This document shows positions 50,982-58,356 of a stretch of DNA of 64,000 bases, piece after piece. The notes under the pieces are model-generated. The model was given only the letters and a program-made list of their open reading frames with translations, was not told the DNA's origin and ran no database searches. A program made the translations under genes and the position numbers. The stretch's first letter is position 1. Each line of letters starts with the position of its first letter. The stretch comes from Acidobacteriota bacterium (lineage in GTDB: Bacteria; Acidobacteriota; Thermoanaerobaculia; Multivoradales; JBCCEF01), in contig JBCCEF010000014.1 in NCBI GenBank assembly GCA_039030395.1, positions 62,001 through 126,000 on the forward strand, given 5' to 3'.

Positions 50982-52428
50982 ATCGGCGGTCCATTCCCTG
51001 CCGGACGACCGCATTTCGCGGCTCCCGAAAGCGATGGCGCTGCTGTTGCCAGTGTTCATTTTCTCGGCCTTCCTGACCCAGGTGAAGTTCATTCCCGGAG
51101 TGCGCAACAACATCGGACCCTTCGAGATCCTCGGCGGCCTGATCATCGTCTCCTTCCTGGCGGTCTACCGCCGGCCGGAGATTCCGTTGCGCCTCCACAC
51201 CATCACCAAAATCGTCGCCGCCCTGGTTCTGTTGGCCGCCGTCTCCCAGACCTGGCTGCCGCCGAGTCACGCCCGCATGGGGCTGGTCCAGACGGGCATC
51301 CTGGTGTTCTTGCTGCTGTTTCTCGTCGCGGTCTACAACCTGATCCTGCAGTATCAGGTCCACCCGGCCTACGTTCTGCGGCTGATCGCCCTGTCGCTCC
51401 TGATCGTCGGACCGTGGGTGATCTGGTCCGGCGTGCAGGCGGGGGGGGATTTCCAGGCCGCCGGCCCGTTCCGCAACCGCGCCCACATGGGCAGCTACAT
51501 GCTCTCCGGCTTCTGGCTGGTCCTGCTCTACACCATTCAGCCCAACATCGGAAAGCTCAACCGCCTGCTGTCGAACGGCGCCCTGTGCCTGGCCCTCTAC
51601 GGCGTCGCCGTCTCCGGTCGGCGCTCCGTTTACCTTTCGCTCATCGTCGGCCTGTTCGGACTGGCGGTCGGTTTCCTTCTCACCCACCGGGGCAAGCGCC
51701 TGACCCTCATCCGCTCCGGCGCCGTGGCCCTGGGATTCCTCGCCGCCTTCTACACCGTCGGCGCCATCTACGTACCGCAGGCGGCCTTCTTTCAGGAACG
51801 GGTGGGGATGATCGGTCAGCGCCTGGAGCAGGCTTTCGCCAAGGAGGAGCAACTGGCCGAAGACGACAGTTTCTTCGTCCTCCAACGGCAGGGTGTGATG
51901 ATGGCCTATCGCGAGCGACCGGTTTTCGGCATCGGCTGGGGCGGTTTCGCCAAATCGCGCTACTCCCCCACCGGCCACGAGGTGCACAGCACCCCGCTGC
52001 GCTTTTTGGCCGAGATGGGGCTGGTCGGACTCTCGCTCTACATCGCCCTGATGGCCTACCTATTGATCCACTCCCTCAAGCTGTTTTTCCAGATGCGGCG
52101 CACCGCCTACGGCGGCGTCTATCTGGTGCTGATGATGGGCCTGTGGAGCCTTTCGATCAGCTACATCTACAACCGGCACGTCACGGAGCGCACCTTCTGG
52201 CTGCTGCTGCTGATCTTCTTGGTGTTCGAGACCTTCGCCCGATCCCATCTGCGGGATCTGGCGCGCCAGCGGACGGCGGAGCGGCCATCCCGCCGGTCAT
52301 CGGCAGCGGCAGCGGCAGCAGCTCCGGCCCGCCCGTCCTGGTCTCCGGGCCGGCCCGGCTGGAGCCAGCCGGCGATGCGGCAGACGCTCCCGAGATCGCG
52401 GTACCGACCACCCGATGGACACCTCTGA
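50974..52428 (+). CDS. O-antigen ligase/polymerase-like membrane protein (second copy)
   Basis: A 484-residue membrane protein with about eleven helices and a GTG start overlapping the previous stop. The conserved Wzy_C-type region reads PVFGIGWGGFAKSRYSP followed by HEVHSTPLRFLAEMGLVGLSLYI. It is not closely similar to the other ligase-like protein at 33364, so one may be a polymerase (Wzy) and the other a ligase or transferase. The last 55 residues are a Ser/Ala/Arg/Pro-rich cytoplasmic tail. Confidence 0.82.
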   Translation: MAESAVHSLPDDRISRLPKAMALLLPVFIFSAFLTQVKFIPGVRNNIGPFEILGGLIIVSFLAVYRRPEIPLRLHTITKIVAALVLLAAVSQTWLPPSHARMGLVQTGILVFLLLFLVAVYNLILQYQVHPAYVLRLIALSLLIVGPWVIWSGVQAGGDFQAAGPFRNRAHMGSYMLSGFWLVLLYTIQPNIGKLNRLLSNGALCLALYGVAVSGRRSVYLSLIVGLFGLAVGFLLTHRGKRLTLIRSGAVALGFLAAFYTVGAIYVPQAAFFQERVGMIGQRLEQAFAKEEQLAEDDSFFVLQRQGVMMAYRERPVFGIGWGGFAKSRYSPTGHEVHSTPLRFLAEMGLVGLSLYIALMAYLLIHSLKLFFQMRRTAYGGVYLVLMMGLWSLSISYIYNRHVTERTFWLLLLIFLVFETFARSHLRDLARQRTAERPSRRSSAAAAAAAPARPSWSPGRPGWSQPAMRQTLPRSRYRPPDGHL

Positions 52429-53620
52429 GCGGATCCGGGAAGGCGAAAGCCTTGGCGCCGGGCCCATCGTTTTCATCGTCACCCATCCCATGACGGCGCG
52501 TTTTCTGCTGCTGGATCAGCTCCTCTACCTCCAGCGGGAAGGCTTCGACGTGCGGGTGATGACCGCCCCCGGGGCCGATCTGGAGGTTGTTCGGGAAGCC
52601 GGCATTCCGGTCTCCACGATGCCCCTCCAGCGCGAGATCCGCCCACTGGCGGACCTCCGGGCGCTGGCGGCTCTCCGCCGGGAGCTCAAAGCCGTCGCTC
52701 CGCGGGTGGTCAACGCCGGAACCCCGAAGGCCGGCCTCCTCGGCATGTTGGCCGCCCGCAGCCTGGCGGTGCCGCATCGCCTCTACACCCTGCGCGGCCT
52801 GCGGCTGGAGACCACCTCCGGCCTCAAAGGCCGGATTCTGGCCGCCGGCGAGCGCCTCGCCGCGCACTCGGCCCAGCGGGTGATCTGCGTCAGCCACAGC
52901 CTGCGCCGCAAGGCCGTTGAGCTGGGGCTGGTCTCGCCGCACAAGGCGGTGGTGCTCGGCGAAGGCTCGTCGCGAGGGGTCGATCTCGACCGCTTCAGCG
53001 GCTCGACAGAGGAAGCCGATGAGGCAACGGCCAAGGTGCGAGATCGGTTGGGGGTACCGCCCGGCACACCGGTCATCGGTTTCGTCGGCCGCTTCGTCGA
53101 GGACAAGGGCATCGAGGATCTGTTGGCGGCGTTTTTCGAAGTCGTGCTGCCGGCGGCGGGCGAAGCCCGCCTCCTGCTGGTGGGCGATTTCGAGCCGGGG
53201 GACCCGGTGAGCGAGCGGGCGCGGCGCCGCATCGAGTCCGACCCGCGGGTGCTGCGGCCGGGCTTCGTCGGCGACGCGGCTCCCTACTACCGGCTGATGA
53301 CCGCCCTCGCCTTCCCTTCCTACCGGGAGGGCTTTCCGAACGTGCCGCTGGAGGCCGCCGCTGCCGGCTTGCCGGTGGTGGGCTACGCGGCCACCGGCAC
53401 CGTCGATGCGGTGGTGGACGGCGAAACCGGCATCCTGGTGCCACCGAGCGCCACCGCCGCCCTCGGTGAAGCCCTGCTGGCGATGATCCAGCAGCCGGCG
53501 CGTGCCCACCGCCTCGGCGCCGCCGGCCGCGCTCGCGCCGCCAAGCACTTCGACCACCGCATCGTCCGCCGGCGCTGGGCGGAGGAATACCGCCGACTCC
53601 TGGCCGGAGACGAGGCGTGA
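52415..53620 (+). CDS. Glycosyltransferase, GT4-like (PglA-like position)
   Basis: A 401-residue GT-B glycosyltransferase. FIVTHPMTARFLLLDQLLYLQREGFDV opens the acceptor domain; VNAGTPKAGLLGMLAARS and YTLRGLRLE are typical of the PglA-like group. The donor domain shows IGFVGRFVEDKGIEDLL, LAFPSYREGFPNVPLEAAAAGLPVV and DAVVDGETGILVPP. It lies directly before the PglC-like sugar transferase and overlaps it by 4 bp, as PglA and PglC adjoin in protein-glycosylation and O-antigen loci, where PglA adds the second sugar to the lipid-linked first. Confidence 0.87.
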   Translation: MDTSERIREGESLGAGPIVFIVTHPMTARFLLLDQLLYLQREGFDVRVMTAPGADLEVVREAGIPVSTMPLQREIRPLADLRALAALRRELKAVAPRVVNAGTPKAGLLGMLAARSLAVPHRLYTLRGLRLETTSGLKGRILAAGERLAAHSAQRVICVSHSLRRKAVELGLVSPHKAVVLGEGSSRGVDLDRFSGSTEEADEATAKVRDRLGVPPGTPVIGFVGRFVEDKGIEDLLAAFFEVVLPAAGEARLLLVGDFEPGDPVSERARRRIESDPRVLRPGFVGDAAPYYRLMTALAFPSYREGFPNVPLEAAAAGLPVVGYAATGTVDAVVDGETGILVPPSATAALGEALLAMIQQPARAHRLGAAGRARAAKHFDHRIVRRRWAEEYRRLLAGDEA

Positions 53621-54231
53621 GTTTCTACCGCCGTTACGGCAAGCGCGTCCTCGACCTCGCCCTGGCGATCCCGGCGCTGCTGGCCGCGGCGCCGCTGCTG
53701 GTGCTGCTGGCTCTGGCGGTGCGCATCCGCCTCGGCTCGCCGGTCCTCTTCCGGCAACGGCGCCCGGGCCGCCGGGGGAAGCTCTTCGAGTTGGTCAAGT
53801 TCCGCACCATGCGCGACGCCCGCAACCCGGACGGAGAGCCTCTGCCCGATGCCGAGCGTCTCACGGCTTTTGGCTCTTTCCTACGCCGCACCAGCCTCGA
53901 CGAACTGCCGGAGCTGTGGAATGTGCTGCGGGGCGATCTGTCGCTGGTCGGACCCCGGCCACTGCTGGTTCAGTACCTCGAGCGGTACACTCCCGAGCAG
54001 GCCCGGCGACACGATGAGCGCCCCGGACTGACCGGCTGGGCGCAGGTCAACGGACGCAATGCGCTGCCCTGGCCGGAGCGCTTCCGCCAGGATGTCTGGT
54101 ATGTCGATCACCTGAGCCTGGGCCTCGACCTCCGCATCCTGGCCCGCACCCTTGTCCAGGTGATCCGGCGCGAGGGAATTTCAGCCCCCGGCGAGGCCAC
54201 CATGGGGGAGTTTCGTGGGGATGAAGAATGA
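53617..54231 (+). CDS. Initiating sugar-phosphate transferase (PglC-like)
   Basis: A 204-residue monotopic phosphoglycosyl transferase that loads the first sugar-phosphate on undecaprenyl phosphate. The N-terminal re-entrant helix (about 8-34) follows YRRYGKRVLDL. The catalytic core has VLFRQRRPGRRGKLFELVKFRTM, RRTSLDELPELWNVLRGDLSLVGPRPLL with the Asp-Glu pair, and RHDERPGLTGWAQVNGRN. The short length (PglC size, without the extra helices of WcaJ) suggests a soluble-side monotopic form. GTG start overlaps the previous stop; the PglD-like gene overlaps its own stop. Confidence 0.92.
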   Translation: MSFYRRYGKRVLDLALAIPALLAAAPLLVLLALAVRIRLGSPVLFRQRRPGRRGKLFELVKFRTMRDARNPDGEPLPDAERLTAFGSFLRRTSLDELPELWNVLRGDLSLVGPRPLLVQYLERYTPEQARRHDERPGLTGWAQVNGRNALPWPERFRQDVWYVDHLSLGLDLRILARTLVQVIRREGISAPGEATMGEFRGDEE

Positions 54232-54896
54232 GCACCGTCCAGAAGATTGCCGTCATCGGCGCCGGCGGCTTCGCCCGCGAGGTCAAGTGGCTGATCTCCG
54301 AGATCAACGCCGTGCGGGAGCGCTTTCGGTTCGTCGGCTACCTGGTGTCGGACCTGTCGCGCCTCGGCCCCAACGACAGCCGCAACGAGGTGCTAGGGGA
54401 CCTTTCCTGGCTGGAGGACCATCCGGTCGACGCCCTCGCCTTGGGGATCGGTTCGCCGGCGCCGCGGCTGCGGCTGAGCGAGGCGCTGGCCGGCTCCTTT
54501 CCGGACCTCGCCTGGCCAGCCCTGGTCCACCCCACGGTGCGCTACGACACCGCCACCTCGCGCCTGGGAGCCGGCGCGATCCTGTGCAATGGGGTGATGG
54601 GGACGGTCCACCTGACCTTCGAGCCCTTCGCCGTCGCCAATCCCGGCTGCACCCTCGGTCACGAGGCGACCATCGGCCGCGGTAGTTGCTTGAACCCGGC
54701 GGCCAACATCTCCGGCGCCGTGCGCATCGGCGAGGGGGTGCTGGTCGGGGTCGGCGCGCAGGTGCTGCAATACCTGTCCGTCGGCGATGGCGCCATCGTC
54801 GGCGCCGGCGCGGTGGTCACCCGCGACGTACCGGCCGGCGTGACGGTGGTGGGCGTTCCGGCGCGCCCTCTGACGGTCGGAGACCCGGCACCGTGA
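54228..54896 (+). CDS. NeuD/PglD-type sugar O/N-acetyltransferase
   Basis: A 222-residue acetyltransferase. KIAVIGAGGFAREVKWLI gives the N-terminal Rossmann-like substrate domain of PglD/NeuD proteins; from about residue 95 come left-handed beta-helix hexapeptide repeats (ANPGCTLGHEATIGRGSCLNP, VRIGEGVLVGVGAQVLQ, VGDGAIVGAGAVVTRDVPAG). It would N-acetylate the 4-amino group of UDP-4-amino sugar, giving UDP-di-N-acetylbacillosamine when combined with its neighbours. ATG overlaps the PglC-like stop. Confidence 0.9.
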   Translation: MSTVQKIAVIGAGGFAREVKWLISEINAVRERFRFVGYLVSDLSRLGPNDSRNEVLGDLSWLEDHPVDALALGIGSPAPRLRLSEALAGSFPDLAWPALVHPTVRYDTATSRLGAGAILCNGVMGTVHLTFEPFAVANPGCTLGHEATIGRGSCLNPAANISGAVRIGEGVLVGVGAQVLQYLSVGDGAIVGAGAVVTRDVPAGVTVVGVPARPLTVGDPAP

Positions 54897-54906
54897 AGGG
54901 AACTCC

Positions 54907-56043
54907 ATGAGCCGCATCTACCTGTCGCCGCCACACATGAGCGGCCGCGAACGGGAGCTGGTGGCGGACGCCTTCGACAGCAATTGGGTGGCGCCCATCG
55001 GACCCCATGTGAACGCCTTCGAGCAGGAGATGGCGGAAGTGGTCGAAGTGCCCCATGCGGCGGCCCTGTCGTCCGGCACGGCGGCCCTCCACCTGGCGAT
55101 GGAACTGTTGGGAGTCGGAGCCGGCGACGAGGTGATGTGCGCCAGCCTGACCTTCGCCGCCAGCGTCAACCCGGTGGTCTACCAAGGGGCCCAACCGGTG
55201 CTGGTGGACTGCGATCCGGAGACCTGGACCCTCGATCCCCACCTGGTCGCTCAGGAGTTGGAGGAACGCGGCAGGTCGAACCGTCTGCCGAAAGCGCTGA
55301 TCGCGGTGGACCTCTACGGCCAGTGCGCGGACTACGAACCGCTCCTCGTCGCCTGCGAGCGCTGGGGCGTGCCGCTCATCGAAGACGCCGCCGAGGCCCT
55401 CGGATCGACCTACCGCGGCCGGCCCGCCGGCGGTTTCGGCCGGCTGGGGGTGTTCTCCTTCAACGGCAACAAGATCATCACCACCTCCGGCGGCGGCATG
55501 CTGGTGTCCCACGAGCGCCGGCTGGTGGAGCGCGCCCGTTTCCTCGCCACCCAGGCGCGGGATCCGGCGCCGCACTACGAGCACTCGGTGATCGGCTACA
55601 ACTACCGCCTATCGAACCTGCTGGCCGCCGTCGGCCGCGGCCAGCTCGAAGTGCTCGATCAACGGGTGACCGCCCGGCGTCGCAACTTCGAGCGCTACCG
55701 CGAGCTGCTGGACGACCTGCCGGGCTTGGAGTTCATGGCGGAGGCCACCTACGGCCGGAGCAACCGCTGGTTGACTTGCCTCACCCTCGATCCGGAGATC
55801 GCCGGCACGGACCGCGAAGCGGTGCGCCTGGCCCTCGAAGGCGAGGACATCGAAGCGCGGCCGGTGTGGAAACCGATGCACCTGCAGCCGGTCTTCCGGG
55901 ACTGTCCGATGGTCGGCGGCGCGGTGTCGCGGCGGCTCTTCGAGCAGGGCTTGTGCCTGCCGAGCGGTTCGTCTCTGGCAAGCCGGGACCTCGAACGGGT
56001 CGCCGGCGTGGTCCGCGCGGTCGTCACCGGGCAGACTTCCTGA
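54907..56043 (+). CDS. DegT/DnrJ/EryC1/StrS aminotransferase (PglE-like)
   Basis: A 378-residue PLP-dependent sugar aminotransferase. The start IYLSPPHMSGRERELVADAFDSNW matches the PglE/PglE-like 4-aminotransferases; SSGTAALHLAM binds cofactor phosphate, EDAAEALGS stacks PLP, and Lys189 in FSFNGNKIITTSGGG is the Schiff-base lysine. It converts a UDP-4-keto-6-deoxy-HexNAc to the 4-amino sugar. It follows the PglD-like gene by 10 bp and precedes the NTP_transf_5 gene by 5 bp. Confidence 0.93.
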   Translation: MSRIYLSPPHMSGRERELVADAFDSNWVAPIGPHVNAFEQEMAEVVEVPHAAALSSGTAALHLAMELLGVGAGDEVMCASLTFAASVNPVVYQGAQPVLVDCDPETWTLDPHLVAQELEERGRSNRLPKALIAVDLYGQCADYEPLLVACERWGVPLIEDAAEALGSTYRGRPAGGFGRLGVFSFNGNKIITTSGGGMLVSHERRLVERARFLATQARDPAPHYEHSVIGYNYRLSNLLAAVGRGQLEVLDQRVTARRRNFERYRELLDDLPGLEFMAEATYGRSNRWLTCLTLDPEIAGTDREAVRLALEGEDIEARPVWKPMHLQPVFRDCPMVGGAVSRRLFEQGLCLPSGSSLASRDLERVAGVVRAVVTGQTS

Positions 56044-56048
56044 CGCCG

Positions 56049-57287
56049 ATGCGTTTCCACCCACCGGAGATTCCCTACACCGCCGAGCTGCGGTGGGTGC
56101 TCGGGCGAGCCTTCGGGCCAACGGCGGAGGCCGCTCCCAACTCGACGGCGATCCCGCCGCCGACCGGCGGAACACCGGTGGACCTCGCCGAGCGGTTGGG
56201 TCTCGCCTCGCGCATCGCGGCGCGCCATCCCCGGCGGGTACTCAGCGAGGCCCTGGGAGCCGACGCCAGCCGCCTGCTCGTCGCCCGGGCGCACTCCGCC
56301 GCCATCGGCCTGATGTTCGAACGCACGGCCGAACAGATCCGCACAGTCGCCGAGAACCTGGAGCTCAAGGCCATCTTCCTCAAAGGTTTTGCCCTCGCCC
56401 TCGGCGGCTACGTCGAATCCGGCGAGCGACCCTCTGGAGACCTCGACCTGCTGGTGGCCGAAGACCGTGCCGAGGCCCTTTTCGAGGCTCTGGTGGACGC
56501 CGGTTTCCGATCCTCGGAGGTGCTGCCCAACGCGCAGCACCTGCCGCCGCTCTTGACTCCGGAGTTCTCCTCCGTCGCGGGTCGCCGGAGCGGCGGTTCT
56601 GTCGACCTGCACTTCCGGCTGCGCGGGGTAGAAGTGCGTAGCGGGCAGTGGGCGACGGCGGATGAGCTGGTGGCCGACGGTCTGGTCGACGACCTGGCGA
56701 CGGGCTGGAGCATTCCGAATCGGGACCTTCTCCTCGCCCATGCCCTGACCCACGGCCTGGAGCAGCACGGCGATCGGCCGGACTCCTACCCCCTCTTGCG
56801 CCTGATTGTGGACATTGCGACTTTGACCCCGACCGGCGAGTCCCCCACTTCGGCGGTCGAGCGGGTTCTGCCCCTTTGCCCGGCGGTCGAACGGGAGGAG
56901 GGCCGGGGCGCAGCGGAGCTGACCGAAACACTGGCCCGCGGAGCTTTGCCGGCCGCCGGCGGTACCGCCGATCTTCTGCTCCGCCACTTCCTGGCCGGTG
57001 TCTTGGTCGAGGGCTATGGCAGCGAGCGGCGGGCCGCTCACCTGCGCGGCCGCCTGGGGGATGCCCGCCGGCGCGGCGAGCTGGTCGGCCATGTGAGACG
57101 CAAGCTGTGGCTGAACGAACGCGAGTTGATCCTGCGCCATGGTCCGCCACGTCACCGTTGGTCGTTTTGGGGCTGGCGCTTGCGGCGTCCCTTCGACATA
57201 CTCTGGAGCCTGCTGCGCGGTGGCCGGCAAGGCCAAACCGCACCCCCTGCCGACTGCGAGAAAAAGACCGCCCGTGCCGATTCCTGA
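56049..57287 (+). CDS. NTP_transf_5-type putative nucleotidyltransferase
   Basis: A 412-residue protein. The segment FLKGFALALGGYVESGERPSGDLDLLVAE near residue 112 has the K-G-x(n)-Y-x(n)-R-x(n)-D-x-D pattern of the uncharacterised nucleotidyltransferase family PF14907, often found in exopolysaccharide clusters. DLHFRLRG and the helical C-terminal half (RRAAHLRGRLGDARRRGELVGHVRR) also suit this family. ATG at 56049 is 5 bp after the aminotransferase; an apparent longer frame upstream is only out-of-frame read-through of that gene. The substrate is unknown. Confidence 0.8.
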   Translation: MRFHPPEIPYTAELRWVLGRAFGPTAEAAPNSTAIPPPTGGTPVDLAERLGLASRIAARHPRRVLSEALGADASRLLVARAHSAAIGLMFERTAEQIRTVAENLELKAIFLKGFALALGGYVESGERPSGDLDLLVAEDRAEALFEALVDAGFRSSEVLPNAQHLPPLLTPEFSSVAGRRSGGSVDLHFRLRGVEVRSGQWATADELVADGLVDDLATGWSIPNRDLLLAHALTHGLEQHGDRPDSYPLLRLIVDIATLTPTGESPTSAVERVLPLCPAVEREEGRGAAELTETLARGALPAAGGTADLLLRHFLAGVLVEGYGSERRAAHLRGRLGDARRRGELVGHVRRKLWLNERELILRHGPPRHRWSFWGWRLRRPFDILWSLLRGGRQGQTAPPADCEKKTARADS

Positions 57288-58242
57288 TTTCACCGACGCT
57301 ACCGTGCTGGTCACCGGCGGAGCCGGCTTCATCGGTTCCCACCTGGTCGATGCGCTGGTCGCGGGCGGCGCCCAGGTCCGGGTGCTCGACGACCTGTCGA
57401 GCGGCAAGGCCGAGAACCTCGCTCACCTGGACGGCCAGGTGGAGCTGATCGAGGGCGACATTCGGGATCTCGCCACCTGTGCTCGGGCCTGTGCCGGCGC
57501 CGCCTACGTCTTTCACCAGGCCGCCCGAGGCTCGGTGCCGCGCTCGCTGGCCGATCCTGCCGGTTCTCTCGAGATCAACGTCGCCGGCACCGCCAACGTC
57601 TTTACGGCGGCGCGCGACGCCGAGGTGAGCCGGGTGGTCTTCGCTTCGTCGTCGAGCGTCTACGGCGATAGCGACCGGCTACCGAAGAAGGAAGGCGAGG
57701 AAGGCGAGCCTCTGTCACCCTACGCCCTCTCCAAGTGGATGAACGAGGAGCTGGCGGCGACCTTCGGGCGCTGTTTCGGCCTCGGGGCGATCGGCCTGCG
57801 GTACTTCAACGTCTACGGCCCGCGGCAGGATCCGGAGGGCGCTTACGCGGCGGTCATCCCGCGCTTCTTCCACGCCTACCTGGAAGGCCGGTCGCCGGTG
57901 ATCTACGGCGACGGCGAGCAAAGCCGGGACTTCACCTTCGTGGCCGATGCGGTGCACGCCAACCTGCTGGCCTCCGGCGCGCCGGAGGTGGCCTGCGGCC
58001 GGGCCTTCAACGTCGCCGCCGGCCGGCGAACCACCGTCAACGAACTCGCCGAACGGCTGCGGGAGATCGCCGGCACCGGTCCGGAGGCCGTCCACCAGGA
58101 GCCGCGGGCCGGCGATGTGGCCCACTCCCTCGCCTGTCTTGACGACTCTCGAACACTCCTCGGCTACGAGCCGAGTCTCGAGCTAGCCAAAGGCCTCGCC
58201 TTGAGCCGCGACCACTACACGGCTCTCTACGGCTCGGCCTAG
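57274..58242 (+). CDS. UDP-sugar 4-epimerase (WbpP/GalE-like SDR)
   Basis: A 322-residue extended SDR. The GTG at 57274 overlaps the previous stop by 14 bp and starts just before VLVTGGAGFIGSHLVDAL (GxxGxxG). FASSSSVYGD and SPYALSKWMNEE supply Ser and YxxxK; RYFNVYGPRQDPEGAYAAVIPRF and YGDGEQSRDFTFVADAV are typical of UDP-GlcNAc/GalNAc 4-epimerases of the WbpP type. It probably supplies a galacto-configured HexNAc for the glycan. Last gene of the overlapping operon. Confidence 0.88.
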   Translation: MPIPDFTDATVLVTGGAGFIGSHLVDALVAGGAQVRVLDDLSSGKAENLAHLDGQVELIEGDIRDLATCARACAGAAYVFHQAARGSVPRSLADPAGSLEINVAGTANVFTAARDAEVSRVVFASSSSVYGDSDRLPKKEGEEGEPLSPYALSKWMNEELAATFGRCFGLGAIGLRYFNVYGPRQDPEGAYAAVIPRFFHAYLEGRSPVIYGDGEQSRDFTFVADAVHANLLASGAPEVACGRAFNVAAGRRTTVNELAERLREIAGTGPEAVHQEPRAGDVAHSLACLDDSRTLLGYEPSLELAKGLALSRDHYTALYGSA

Positions 58243-58356
58243 CCGGACCCCGTCTTCCGCAACCCCGGGAGTACCTACGCAATATGCCTGGCGATACTTC
58301 GGTAGAATGAGCCTTCGTTGTGGTTTTGTAGGTTCGCTGCAGGACTCTGGAGGTAG

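Noticed and set aside
54984-57287. An apparent 767-codon fusion of an unknown N-terminal region with the NTP_transf_5 protein
   Set aside because: The N-terminal 355 codons are the aminotransferase gene read in a wrong frame; the real gene starts at 56049.
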